A model generated the notes under the pieces. The model did not search any database and was not told where the DNA came from. It saw only the letters and a list, made by a program, of their open reading frames with translations. This document shows positions 11,576 through 23,800 of a stretch of DNA of 64,000 nucleotides, in pieces. The first letter of the stretch is position 1. Each line of letters opens with the position of its first letter. Source of the stretch: Macrotis lagotis (Eukaryota > Chordata > Mammalia > Peramelemorphia > Peramelidae); assembly GCF_037893015.1 (NCBI RefSeq), contig NC_133661.1, positions 243,245,503 to 243,309,502 on the forward strand, read 5' to 3'. The position numbers were made by a program, and so were the translations under genes.

Positions 11576-12114
11576 CATATGTCATGTTAAGATGTATCAT
11601 TCCATTTACCAAGATACTCTGTACTTCAGAGATCTAAAAGTACCTTACAGGCCATTTAGCAATCAGAGAAATTAGAGATGAAGATAAGCAATTGAGCCTT
11701 CTGTGTGGAATGACACTTAATACACTATAATTCACCCTAAAAATACCTTAAGAGATAGAACTGCCACAAGTTGATTTTCCCCCATAGGGAAACCTCAAAA
11801 TTTAATCTGTTAAAAGAGTCAGGAAATAACTCCTGATTCAATTGAATTTTATTCACTTTGGTTCAATTCAATTCAATAGGAATTTCTTGAGTGCTATACT
11901 TAAGGAGTTGTTGTTGGTCTCATAACTTTAGTTTATACCAACACAACTAGAAAACTTGCCATTATAAATTTTTGTTACCGTCTGTTTGAATCTTAAAAAA
12001 AAAAGAAGTCCCTTAAAAATACGCCCTTGATAAAAAAAGAGGCCTTTGCCTTCTGACATATTTTCAACGAACTCAAACAAAATAACCACAGAAGCAAAGA
12101 AGCAAAAAAACCTT

Positions 12115-12180
12115 GAATGCCAACTAGTTTCAATGTCTCATTTTTTCGAATGCCAACTAGTTTCAATGTCTCATTTTTTC
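12115..12180 (+). repeat. Exact 33-bp tandem duplication
   Basis: Two identical 33-base units, 12115-12147 and 12148-12180, starting GAATGCCAACTAGTTTC, in otherwise unremarkable sequence. Confidence 0.97.
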
Positions 12181-13560
12181 CAATGCTATCCCATTAGAGG
12201 AACTGGAAATGAGAATATTTGTCCCTTTACTAAATGTTCCCAATTAGAATGCTATTGTTTTGTAAATTTTATGCCTGCTTTTATAGTTTTTCTCTTTTTT
12301 TCTTCTGTTATAACATCAACTCATGATAGCTCTTTCTTCTGTCTTCGTTTTTTTTTTTGCCTTTAGTTTCACAGTAACATTCTGCAAACCATTTGGGATT
12401 GGAAAATCTACTAAATGAACTTCTTGGAATTGTAAGCAAAGTGAAAGAACATGGATTATGAGTGAGAATCTAAAAGGGTTTATTTAGAGTAAAGAATGAG
12501 CTCTAGTGGAAGGATTTTGGAATATCTGTTTTGTCTGATGGAGATTTAAAAAAAAATTTGTGAACTCCTTGATTTTCAAGAACTCATAAAATCTGGAAAA
12601 AACATTTAGCATCCCTTTCTTTGAAAGAATTCTTTCTAAGATATATTGGACAAGTTGTAAACCACACTTTGCTTAAATCCAGTAATGGGGGGATTAATAT
12701 ATAATTCTATTTAAGGTGGACTCCTTCCACTTTAAGATGGGGAGTTGAATCAAAATCTTTCTTCCAGTCATGTCTACTCCATGAAGTTCTACTTATGGAG
12801 AAATATGAAATAAATCTTCCCACTCTTCCATGTGATATTTTTTAAAATTTTTGAAATCAATTGTTGGGCCACCCTAAAATTTCTTCCATTCAAAAATTCC
12901 CTATATGATTTTGCTTCCAGATCTGAATTTAGAATAGCTACCTTCAACTGTGATGCTTGAAACGTACATAATAGACCAGATGCTTTATGATCAACTGAGA
13001 TAAAAATAATTCTATTATTGCCTTGATTTGTAGACTATTATACTTCTATTTGAAGAATACATTATATTTCTATAATAGCAAGTTAAAGCTACATAAGTTG
13101 GGTTTTGGGGGAGAATTCAAATAGCTAATTTTTAATAATGTTTAAAGAAGAACACTTAAAACTAGAAACTATTTTTATTTCTTCTTAATGATTTATTTGT
13201 ATTGCTAATTTTTTGAAACTAAGTATAAGAATTTACATTGATTTCTATTAGAATTCAAAATTTCAGTTTCTTAGATTTGGTCCCAATATCCTATAATTTT
13301 TTTAAAATTGTGATTCTGTCATTCAATTAATAAGCTATCCCTCACAACTTTGTGGTATCTGAACATTTACCAAGTACATCTTTGCTTTCTTTTTAAGTCA
13401 TTGAAAAAAAAAAACCCAACACCAAACAAACCTGCAAAAACAGGGGGAAAAAGTCTAAGAAAAGATTCCTTTGGCACAGACCTAGAATCATCTTTCTGGC
13501 TCACCACCTCAATATCTATATAACAGAGAGCTGACATCAAAGTGACATCTAAATATATGA
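12181..13560. other. No recognisable gene or repeat
   Basis: AT-rich unannotated sequence. Confidence 0.4.
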
Positions 13561-13562
13561 GA

Positions 13563-13563
<1 letters not shown>

Positions 13564-13609
<46 letters not shown>
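13564..13609 (+). repeat. (TA)n microsatellite
   Basis: About 23 TA units followed by further TATA/TGTATA-rich DNA to 13680. Minus-strand Tyr/Ile frames here are repeat artefacts. Confidence 0.97.
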
Positions 13610-13617
<8 letters not shown>

Positions 13618-13676
13618 TACACTTGTATATAATGTATTATATATAATAAATATGTATATAATATATGTACATATAT

Positions 13677-13811
13677 ACAGAGTATAATTAATTGATCAAT
13701 AATTAGTTGAGGACACTGGGTCAGTACCTTGTCTGCTTCCACAAACATAATGAGAATTTTAATGTCTATCAACAGTCATGACTTTTGCTTTGACTATAAT
13801 ATTATTTTATA
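13677..13811 (+). repeat. Dispersed direct repeat, copy 1
   Basis: About 130 bases, well conserved with copy 2 at 14571-14704 (shared blocks TAATTAGTTGAGGACACTGG, CTTGTCTGCTTCCACAA). The family is not recognised; each copy ends in TTTTATTA/ATTTTAT. Confidence 0.9.
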
Positions 13812-14570
13812 TATGTATATATACTGAAGTAAGTTTAGGACTGGGTCAACAAAATGTGATAACAATATAATAAGTGGCAGAGGACCAACAGTATGTCTGT
13901 TTTAAAATTCACATTAATTAAACATGTTTCTTAGCATTGTTCTAACCCTCTGACTTCTCAACTATTCAAACCAAAATATCTCCTTATGCTAGGGCACTGG
14001 TTTGATCTTCCATACCTTAAATGATCCCTCTGGATTTTCATCTTAGATGTTTTGTACACATTAGGCTTTGTCTCCTCATTCTCACCCCTTATATTGGTCC
14101 CATCTTGTCCCTGTGACAGCTGCTATCAGTAAGACATATTTTTGAGATGATCATTCTTTGTTTTTCATCCTGAGGGGATGGATTAGTATTCTTTTTGTTA
14201 ATCAGTTAATTCATTCATATCATCCATCTAATTGACCTTAGGAATAAAATAAATGCTTTCCCAACCTCCTGAAATATGTGGAAGCAAATTAGTTACCTTA
14301 AAAAAATTGCATCTTTATTCCTTATCAGCCCCATTCCTTAGAATAGATAGATATGTATCTGACTCTATTCAATATGTATAGACAGTTATTTCTCAACCCA
14401 ATTTTAGTGCCAGATATCACTTCATTCTTAACTAAAATGGAGCCATCTCTAAAACAAATAGTGACAGCTGTTTAACAGCTGTTTCACATAACCACCCAAC
14501 GTGACAGGTCAAATGTGAAGACTACTAGTGTGGTAAATCCAAACTGAAATTAGAGGGAGAATTTAGGGAT

Positions 14571-14704
14571 ACAGAATATAATTAAGTGACCTATAATTAG
14601 TTGAGGACACTGGATCAGCACCTTGTCTGCTTCCACAAGCATAATGAGAACTTTAATGTCTATCAGCAGCCATGACTTTTGCTATGACTATCATTTTATT
14701 ACAT
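14571..14704 (+). repeat. Dispersed direct repeat, copy 2
   Basis: Partner of 13677-13811, offset 894 bases. Differences are scattered substitutions. Similarity stops on both sides, so this is not a simple large tandem duplication. Confidence 0.9.
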
Positions 14705-15629
14705 TAGTTTTATACATATGTCAAAGTTGTACAGATAGAGAGCAAATGATGGTGTCTCTCATCTTGATTTATCAATGTGCAATCACTTCTTTTTCCTCAT
14801 TAGTATGTCAGTTAAGATTCCTGTTTTCCTTTGTTTTCTTTTTCTTTTTTGCATTCACTCAGTGTGACTCTAATGAATGCCCCAAACTTATTCTGTTAAT
14901 GAAGTTTCTACTCAGATAGAAGCTAAAAACATGCCCCAAAATAAAACAGACAAAAACATCAAGGTTTCTAATCAAAAGCTTTACCATAGTCTCAGAGAAC
15001 CATAGAACTCAGAGGAATGCATTTTCAAACTGTAAGAATTAAATTTCTTCTTCCCCACTGCATAAACATAAGGATGCTTATAGCAAATTATAGCTTATAG
15101 AAATACCAAAAGAATGTATTTCTGTATATTTTGAGTCATCTTCTCCACTTTCAATCAATCCATTACAGGCTTCATTAGCTGAAATTAAAAGTACACGAAG
15201 TACTTAACGAAAGCATCGTCCATCTCACACTAGCCTAGAGCCCCCAGGACATTGCAATTAGTGTCTTTCTCACTAGACTAGATCAAGTAGAAGAGAAATG
15301 AAGCTGTTCAAGAGATAACCACTGCGGGGAATCATAGGAATAGGAGCAGCTCCTTGGTAGATCAGTTACTAGGTACCTTATGTGAAAAGGGGAAAATATT
15401 CAACATGGAAACAGTCAAGTTCTCAAAAGAAAAGGGGAATCATGCCAAGAAAGAAATTAGAAAGCAAGATAGATACAGCAAAAAGAAAGGAATATAATCA
15501 TAGTCTACAGTAGCACAAAGAAGAGGCACATCGACTGCTAGTGGTGGTTAGAACACATCTGGGATAATTCATTTAGATCTGGAAGCCAGGTGTGAAAAGG
15601 AATCTTGTCAAGCAAGAGAGATTCACTGG

Positions 15630-15740
15630 TGTAGTGAATAGAGTGATCCCTCATGTCAATACCTGGTTTTGAGTCCCCTGCCTCGGATGCCTACTTGCTT
15701 TGTGCTCTTCGGTAGGTCATTTAGGTTGTCGAAAGTACTC
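15630..15740 (+). repeat. SINE head fragment
   Basis: CACTGGTGTAGTGAATAGAG, then CTACTTGCTTTGTGCTCTTC, resembles a degraded tRNA-derived SINE 5' half. Confidence 0.45.
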
Positions 15741-16295
15741 TAAAACTTTATGAAAACTCTAAAATTATAAGGAAAAAGTTCTGACCAATATTTTTTAGAG
15801 GGAGTTTTCTCACTAGTAATTTCCTCTATCAATAGTTATGAATTCAAATTGACAAACTATGCTGCAACCAAAGGAGATAGCCGACCTCTTGAATACTGAG
15901 GGAATTTGAAATGTCACAGGAAGACCATTTGAAAGAAACCTGAAAAAAAAAAGACTTGGAATGTCCCCAATAATATTGAAACATTGTTATCTAGAAGAGG
16001 AAATAGATTTATTCTGTGTTACTCTTCTAAGGACAGAAGTAGAACTTCAGGATAGGACTAAAGAAACTTTCTCCTTAATATAGAGAAGAACTTGATAACA
16101 ACCATAACTACCACAAGAAAAGAGCCTAAGAACATGCTGTTGGGCAAAGAGAAAAATATTTAGACAGAGATAGAGTAACTACACATCAGAAATATAGTCA
16201 GGGATCAAGACATTAGGTAGAAGGTTGGATTTATGTTATTTAAATAAAAGAACTGGAAGAGAAATATAAAAAGAGAAGTGATCTTAGCATCATGT
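15741..16295. other. No recognisable gene or repeat
   Basis: Unannotated A-rich sequence. Confidence 0.4.
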
Positions 16296-16296
16296 T

Positions 16297-16508
16297 GGGC
16301 AGTGAAATGGCATAGTAGATAGAAAACTTAGCCTGAAGTCAAAGATTCATCTGACCTCAAATACTTAGTAGTTGTGTGATCCAAGGCAAGTTGTTCAACT
16401 CTGCCTCAGTTTCTTCATCTGTAAAATGAGTTGGAGAAGGAAATGGCAAAACCACTCTAGGATCTTTGCCAAGAATACCTCAAATGAAAGAACTAAACAA
16501 CAACAAAG
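16297..16508 (+). mobile_element. tRNA-derived SINE with RTE/BovB-like tail
   Basis: GGGCAGTGAAATGGCATAG head, TGCCTCAGTTTCTTCATC, GGAGAAGGAAATGGCAAAAC and GAACTAAACAACAACAAAG tail. Confidence 0.85.
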
Positions 16509-16509
16509 A

Positions 16510-17069
16510 TTATGTAATACTTTCATCTAAATGAATCTTTTGAAAATACTTCACTAATTGATAGAGACAGATTTTGTCTTTCTCAACAAGCTGCTACCAT
16601 CTTTGGGAGAACTAAAATGTCTTCTCCCACACTGCCATGCTTCACATATTTAGACAATGCTCATGTACATATCTTTTCTTTGGGTTCAGATCCAAATCTG
16701 TACTGTGAAAACTGGCACCATGGGACATCCAGTGCCAGGAAGGAGTCTCTGGCAGAGTTCTCTTTTCACTGTGAAGGGCAGGGCTTCAGGGAATATGTTG
16801 GCCCCAAGAGAGGTCCCATGCCTTGGAAAGAATTGTGGTTCTGCCTGCATCTGGTGAGCTCAAGCTCTGGGGTGTATACCAACTGAGCAGAGCAGTTTAG
16901 GCCTATTGTCCTACCATTTAAAGGTCTGAGAGGAAAGGTTGTACATTGTAAGACAGGTTTGAATACATCAGGAAGCCACATACTATCACCAGAAATCACA
17001 AGCTGGTGCTTGCCTGGTATTGATGGAGTGTAGAGGGACCTCGCTGATCCAGGAGGAAGAGAAACCAAT
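16510..17069. other. No recognisable gene
   Basis: The overlapping frames at 16617-16886 (+) and 16766-17098 (-) show no domain, signal or conserved motif; I treat them as chance. Confidence 0.4.
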
Positions 17070-17250
17070 TCAAAGACTTTAGATATCATCTTGTCCAATT
17101 CCCTGATTTAACAGAAAAGAAAATTGAGATCTTAAAATGTGAAGTACCTTCCCACTGTCACACAGATGCTAAGTAGCACATATAAGCCTGAAACAGAGTC
17201 TCTGTCCACAAAATTCAGTCTTCTTTTCACTAGGACATAATTTAATTATC
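17070..17250 (-). repeat. MIR-type SINE, diverged
   Basis: CTTGTCCAATTCCCTGATTTAACAG, AAATTGAGATCTTAAAATG and CCACTGTCACACAGATGCTAAG: antisense MIR. Confidence 0.55.
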
Positions 17251-17259
17251 AGGCCCTAA

Positions 17260-18515
17260 TTTATATACTTAATGTCTCATTTTCAGCTAGAATCAAGGAA
17301 AGATCCATGAAGGAGTCAAATAAAATCACCCTTATTCAACCCATATAAGCAAGATGGAGTACAAAGAAGCAGGAACATAAAGGAGAGAGAAGAGGAAGAT
17401 ACCAGCCAAGGTGGGGAAAGATGAAGCTAGAAGCATCAGAGAGCAGATGGCAAAATCTTATGATGATTAAGCAATCAAGTTTTGGACAGCTGACCTGTTG
17501 TGCTCTTTATTAGAATACCTCACATATGGTTCTCCTCTGTAGTTTGTATTCAAATAGCACATTTATCAACCTCAAAGGACAAGAGTTCACTTTTTTCTTT
17601 TTAAAGCTGGAAAGAGATGATTATCCAGGGGGAGGGGGTGATGACAGAAAAGGACTTGGTAGCTATTTAGATTGGGAAAGAAAACAACTTAAAAAGACAA
17701 GTTTAAGGTGGGTGTACCACATCTCCAGTTCCTCACATTCATATGTCTCATTGTATTCTTACAGAATATAGGGGAGAATGCAGGAATGGAGGTCTATCAA
17801 AGGCTATGATAATATAAGTTCATAACTCCACAATGGGTATCCTTCCTGATATAGTATGGCAACAGTCCTGGAGTCTTTCAACAGTATTTCAGTCTGTTCA
17901 CAGGTCTTTCCTCCATGTGTAAGCACACAAGAGTCTTCTCTTGACTGGGTTAGAATCTGGCAGGGTTAGAATCATTTTTCCTACTTTCCAGGGAAACCCA
18001 AATCAACATCAGGGTGAGGACTGAAAACAAAAGTAGGTGAACAAAATTATCTGACAATAATACTAATCTAGATTGAGAAAAGTTAATTTAAAAAGTCTGA
18101 ACATTAGAACTTGGACAAGAAGTACTAACTTTAACTGGCATGTGGTATTTTAGCTTGCTTTCATTGCCTCTTAGTAGGAGGGCAAAGACTGTGGAATCAG
18201 TCCAATGATTCACTAAGTGACTGTGTTATTTTTATAGTCTCCTAATACTGCATATACTTTAAACTACTCTCTAGCTATGAAGAAGCTTGTATATGCCATA
18301 GGGTTTTTTTTATTTAACTGCATTCCTTGCTAGGTCCTTTCCTTGATAGACTAAAAAGTGGTTAACTTTCCCAACTCCCACCTCACCCCCTCTCCTCTTC
18401 ATTCCTAGCCACTATTAATTGATGTCCTTCTACAGAAAGAATCTTCCTCCCAAGTTTCTTTATGCAGTTTTCTACCCTTTCAAATAACATACAAACACTG
18501 ATATACTCACATTCT
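17260..18515. other. No recognisable gene or repeat
   Basis: Unannotated sequence; a short G-rich stretch lies near 17627. Confidence 0.4.
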
Positions 18516-18519
18516 CCCA

Positions 18520-18520
<1 letters not shown>

Positions 18521-18562
<42 letters not shown>
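18521..18562 (+). repeat. (CA)n microsatellite
   Basis: Twenty-one CA units. Confidence 0.98.
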
Positions 18563-18564
<2 letters not shown>

Positions 18565-19129
18565 ATTTCCCCTGGGCTTCCATCCCCATTTCTTACTCTT
18601 TCCCATGAACCATTTGTAGAATTGCTGTACAGCTGCTAAACAGCTGTTAGTTCCACCCCAGAGGTAGTTGCACTTTAATGGTAGATAAACTGATTTCAGT
18701 ATCTGTATTGAGTAAGCAGATTTTGAATCCTTCAGGATGTAAAGCACAATTCAACTGGAGCATTACTGCTGTTCCACAGAGAGAGAACAGAGGGAAATGG
18801 TAATTCTGAAGTATGCTTAAGCATGATGTTCAGCAGGTGGATGGATGATGTATTTTCCAGACCTCTCAAGACTCATTTTAACTTGTCCTCTATGAAATAG
18901 TCATTAATTTAAGCAATGGGTCTGTTCCTTGCAGACTAGTGCATTTGTTCTTGGTAACAGCCCTTATAAGAATAGCTTTTAAAACAAACTCATTGATCCA
19001 AAATGGATCTGTGATATCTTTAATGAAGGACATATTTTCCTCATAGACCTACTGGAAAGAGATGTAGACCTAAGTTAATCAACCACTACCTCAATTTCCA
19101 CAAATATTTATTGGAAGACTCAAGTTTTC

Positions 19130-19305
19130 AAATAATCATAGATTTTCAACTGAAAGAGACAGTTCATCTAGTCCAAATCTCCATTTTACAGATGACAAAA
19201 ACTAATAAATTCCAATGAGATTGAATAGTAGGCTCAAAAGCATACAGAGCAGAGATTTGAATCCAGATCTAATAGTTGGTCTGTTAAATATACTAGGTAA
19301 TAACT
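19130..19305 (-). repeat. MIR-type SINE
   Basis: CAACTGAAAGAGACAGTTCATC, CCATTTTACAGATGACAAA and GATTTGAATCCAGATCTAATAG. Confidence 0.65.
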
Positions 19306-19413
19306 CCCTTGAGGATTAAGGATTCTCTTATTCTTTTTTTTACTATCCCCTCAATGCTCTAAACCTATTAGAAATACAGTAAATAAGATGATGACAATAT
19401 CACTTAACATTAT

Positions 19414-19447
19414 ATTAATTATATATGTATATACATATATAATTAAT
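19414..19447. repeat. Perfect 34-bp AT palindrome
   Basis: The 34 bases from ATTAATTATATATGTAT onward are their own reverse complement (centre 19430/19431), with no spacer. Confidence 0.97.
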
Positions 19448-19449
19448 GT

Positions 19450-20545
19450 AGGCCAAGAGGCAAAAAATAGACTTGTCAAATACATATGACATTTTATACT
19501 ATTGATTAGTAAAATCATATTAAGTAATATGGGTCAAGAAGTAATTCCTAGCAATTATGTTTTATAGGATGAACAAAAAACAAAGGTAAGAGGAAAGAAG
19601 CCAGAACCCAACTTAAAATTGTAAAGAATAAATCTTCATAACAAAGGCTGATCATGTTTAACTAATGTATGCAAATACTATTCAAAAAATGAGAAACTTT
19701 TTAGGAGGAGGAAAAGACAATCTAAAATGGATTTTAACATCCAGATTTATCGATATTGATCTATCTGTCCATCTAAATCTACCTGAAGGTGCAGAGTACA
19801 CCAATCATACCTTGTCAAAGTCATACCTGTCCAAGGTATCTCATGAATCCTCCACTGGGTGGTAGGTCACTCTACAAGTTGAGGACATTTCATGAGAACT
19901 CTTAACATAGTTTTTTTCCTTTTTCCACTGATTTATTCTCTCCATATTAACAGCCTACATCCTTTTCTAATTAGACAATCTCCCTAAGATAGATTTAGGT
20001 TCTGTAACCTGCATAATTCTTCACTTGTAATCTAATGCAGGCTAGTTGAACCCATTATCCTTTGTATGACCTATAAAATTAATTTTTTGAAAATTACTGG
20101 ATTATATGAATTGTAATCATTTAGTTCTAGGATAGTATATGACTAACTTTAAAATTAATTTAATGCTTAATATGGTAGGCATTACCATCAGTGATCATTG
20201 AAGAACAGAAAAGGTACCAAAGCAATGGATTACAAATGTCCCAGTTTTCAAACAAGCAAATAGAATGGAGTCTACAAACTTTAGTTGCTTTTTTTCATAT
20301 TGGAAAGGGAAGGGCTAGTGATGCAGACTCTTGGTATCTGAGCACTGAGAGAAAATAGAAAGGGGAAAGGGGAAGATTAGGGACAGACAGGTGGTCTGAA
20401 GGGGAGAGGGGTATAGGTCCTTTCTTAGAGCTGAAGCTCTCAAGCCAAGCCCCTGATCTGGCAGCTAGGGTTTCTTTAGAAGGATTATATTTGCTTTGTT
20501 TTGTTGGTGGGGAGGGCTAGAAGGCTAGGGAAAATAGAATGGGGG
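19450..20545. other. No recognisable gene or repeat
   Basis: Unannotated; G-rich segment near 20395-20530 leads into the GA tract. Confidence 0.4.
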
Positions 20546-20549
20546 TAGG

Positions 20550-20551
<2 letters not shown>

Positions 20552-20592
<41 letters not shown>
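20552..20592 (+). repeat. (GA)n microsatellite
   Basis: About 20 GA units, followed by GACAGGCAGACAGAC. Confidence 0.97.
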
Positions 20593-20597
<5 letters not shown>

Positions 20598-20817
20598 CAG
20601 ACAGACAAAAAGACACAGAGACACAGAGAGAATGAAATTATACATGAAATTTAAATATTATTTTGTAATTATAGATTTCTTTCCAAATTCTTTAAGCAAA
20701 CTAAAAATTGTGTAATGTGAATTTACATAAAACAAGAACTGTCTGTAATCCCTCCATGAAATAAAGTCACAGCTCTAGCAAGCATGGTTTTTAATAATCA
20801 AGTTGTCCTCTATATCA

Positions 20818-21015
20818 TTCATAGAATCTTAGATGTGAAACTGGAAGGAACTGCAGAGGTCATTTAGTCCAATTCCTTCACCTTATGGGCGGGCGGGGGG
20901 AGGAAATAATACCAGGGCGGTTCAGTGGCTTGCTCAAGGTAGCAAGGCTCAGAAGTGAGATTTAAGAGACTTAGAGACAGGACTCTGCTCTTTATTCTGG
21001 GCCACCCTGCCTCCT
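20818..21015 (-). repeat. MIR-type SINE
   Basis: CATAGAATCTTAGATGTGAAAC, TCATTTAGTCCAATTCCTTC, AGTGGCTTGCTCAAGG and GGCCACCCTGCCTCC. A G-rich GGGCGGGCGGGGGG block sits in the middle. Confidence 0.65.
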
Positions 21016-21835
21016 CACTTCAAAGCTGGTTTCTTTTGCCTCCAAAATGAGGAAGTTGGCAGTTATTTTTAATGATGAATTTGAGATCAACCATGGCCCT
21101 AAATGCCAAAAACAAGAAGGTGGTGAATGAGATGTAGGATTGGATAATTGAAGAATGAGAATTAATACTTTCTAAAGTGGAAAAGCAATTTGGTATCCTC
21201 ACTTCAGAAGGTCACTCTCAGAAAATCAGATTCAATGTAATTTTTTATTTAAAATGTAGCTTCCAAGAGACAATCACTATACACAAATATATATATCCAT
21301 ATATACATACATAGAGATAATGGTGCTTCTAGTTCCCTTGATATGTTAATTGAAAAAGGTGTTACCTTCTCTAGACAAGTATTTACATGTTAATTAACTT
21401 TGGGAAGAAGAAAAACAGTTTACCCAGTTGAAGGTGCTAACAGGCAATCCAGTTCATTTCATAGGAGAAAAAAACCCCCAAAAAACCCTCTTTGTTTAGA
21501 AAGAACCTAATCTAATTATCTGCTTCCTACAGATCTGCAGAATTTCCCTATCCCTAGACTATGTAGATTTCTCTTAACTAATTTAAGGAGCATGCATTTT
21601 AATGAAGGGGCAAAAAAAAGAAGATTGCCTAGAATTTAATGATATCCAAAATACCTGATCTCAAGCAAGATCAAAAGAAGTCTTTATTACATTGTGTAAC
21701 CAATGGAAAAGGCCAATGGGCATAAAAACAGACCAAAAGAAAGAGTTGAGAATGGAAAAGATGAGATCACTAGAAAGAGAGAGTCAGGTTTAGTAAGAGG
21801 AATGGAAAGGGAAAGGGACAGAAAAGGATAGGATA
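21016..21835. other. No recognisable gene or repeat
   Basis: Unannotated sequence. Confidence 0.4.
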
Positions 21836-21980
21836 TGAAAAGCAGAAAGAGGAGGAAAAGAAGAAGAAGAAAGAAGAAAAAGAAAGAAAAAGAGGTAGAA
21901 TAATTAAAGAAGGAAGAAAAGAAAGAAGAGGTAGAAGAGAAGGAAGAAGAAAAGGAAGAGGAGATGAAAATAAAAAAAAA
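21836..21980 (+). repeat. GAA/GGA-rich purine tract
   Basis: Imperfect GAAGAA and GGAAGA units. The Phe/Ser-rich minus-strand frame at 21687-22007 is a translation of it. Confidence 0.9.
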
Positions 21981-23105
21981 ATCCAAAATGACTGCTAATA
22001 ACTTCAATCAGGTTCCAATCTCAAGTTCTATTCTCTTCTGGATATCTGTTGTTATCTTTCTGAGGGTCAAAATGAGGTATCTGTGATCCAGAGTGTAAGG
22101 ATATGGATGGGGTACATATTATTCTCAATAATTTTTACTCCACTGGTTCATATATTATCAATTAGCCATAATAATTATATGAGCTAAATATGAAATTCCT
22201 GACCTGAGAACTGGAGTAGGCTTAGTTTGGAGGGACATTAAAAAACACTGGAACTCAATGAGCTCTTAGTAGAGAGATGAGGAAAACCAAGAGATGAGAG
22301 AGAGGATGTAAGGGAGAAGAAACAAACCCTATATGAATAGCTCAAGAAAGAAAAGACCAAGATGGGCAGATTAAAAAGAAAAGGGAGGTTGGGAGTCATA
22401 GTCCTGAAGAGGGGGAAAAAAATTGAAAACCCTTTTTATGCTTGGACTGAAGAATCTCCCTATAAATTTCCCCAATGCCTCCTGAGAGGAAACAAAGGAT
22501 TACAGGCAGAAATTATGATGTCCCACAGAGAGCCATTATCAGAACTGAGACAGCTGTGATATAGCATCCTTGATCGTCTACATTCAAGGCTCAAACTCAG
22601 GGGGAACATATAGGTCCCCATGTTAAAATAAAGCAATCATTTCAGCTTTCATTAAAGAAAATATCACACTATTATTAATATACAGCAAAGGCCCCATATG
22701 TTGTGGCAATACCAGTGAATCTTGCTTTAGGGGGTTGTTATCAATAGCAAATACTTAAAAGTAGATAAAGAATAAATAATTAGTAATAAAAGGTTTAACT
22801 ACATTTTCCTGGGTGCTTTCTTTGTTTCTGTGTTTTTACAAAGTACGTTTGCATTCCCAGAACTCAATTCACTAGGACCTTCAATACCTCAATAACCAGA
22901 TTTCCCCAATATATTATCATTTTATGGCAAAGAGGAGTCTCATAAAGGTGGAAAAAGGTAGACAGGAATTTTTTTTTTATCTCTTACATTCCAAATGATT
23001 TCATGGGGCCTACCATATCTATATAGAGCCCAGCCTCATAAACATTTTATATTTATAGTGCTCTACAATCATCATGGATATTCAGAATAATGATGCTTAG
23101 TCCTG
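21981..23105. other. No recognisable gene or repeat
   Basis: Unannotated AT-rich sequence. Confidence 0.4.
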
Positions 23106-23112
23106 CAGGATC

Positions 23113-23119
23113 TGTGTGT

Positions 23120-23157
<38 letters not shown>

Positions 23158-23168
23158 TCTGTGTGTGT
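23113..23168 (+). repeat. (TG)n microsatellite
   Basis: TG units interrupted by TATG and TCTG. Confidence 0.95.
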
Positions 23169-23347
23169 GCATGTATATGTGAGAGAAAGAGAAAGATCTG
23201 ATCTGATTATATTTGCTATAGCACATTACCAAGGCAGAAAAGTGAATGGAAATATTTTAATGCTTTGATGAATACTTGATGAATGTAGATAGTCCTTACA
23301 ATGATAAACATTATACTCCATCTAAACCTTCCCATCTTGTGGTATAC

Positions 23348-23348
<1 letters not shown>

Positions 23349-23384
<36 letters not shown>

Positions 23385-23423
23385 TGTGGGTGTGGGTGTG
23401 GGTGTGGGTGTGGGTGTGGGTGT

Positions 23424-23460
<37 letters not shown>
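23349..23460 (+). repeat. Compound (TG)n-(GGGTGT)n-(TG)n repeat
   Basis: Pure TG flanks a hexameric GGGTGT core of about seven units (23379-23430). The Val/Cys/Gly frames across it are not genes. Confidence 0.98.
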
Positions 23461-23461
<1 letters not shown>

Positions 23462-23502
23462 CTTTCTGTCTCTGTCTGGCTAGTTCTTTTTTCTCTGTTA
23501 TG

Positions 23503-23504
<2 letters not shown>

Positions 23505-23553
<49 letters not shown>
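23505..23553 (+). repeat. (AC)n microsatellite
   Basis: About 24 AC units, 44 bases downstream of the TG compound repeat and complementary to it. Confidence 0.98.
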
Positions 23554-23555
<2 letters not shown>

Positions 23556-23559
23556 GGTT

Positions 23560-23800
23560 AGAGTGATGAAATTAGGGTTAGACAAAGTTAGGTCTTAATC
23601 CCTTTCACAATTGCTATTTAAGTAAGGGCAAAACCATTTAACTTTTATGAGACTTAGTGCCCTCAACTCTTAAAAAGGGCTGATAATACTTGTACCACCA
23701 AGGGATAAAAAGTTCAAATGAGTTAATGTATAAAATGTTCTTTGCAGCCTACACAGCTCATTATGTTAATTATTGTTATTAATTGAGTTTTTAATCTTTA
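23560..23800 (+). repeat. MIR-type SINE, diverged
   Basis: GGGCAAAACCATTTAACTTTTATGAG, CTCTTAAAAAGGGCTGATAATAC and AAATGAGTTAATGTATAAAATG. Confidence 0.55.

Noticed and set aside
16617-17098. Overlapping frames on both strands, considered as an exon
   Set aside because: No recognised motif, no convincing splice pair, and no support for either strand.
23276-23598. Cys/Val/Gly and Thr/His/Pro rich frames
   Set aside because: Simple-repeat translation of TG/AC tracts.
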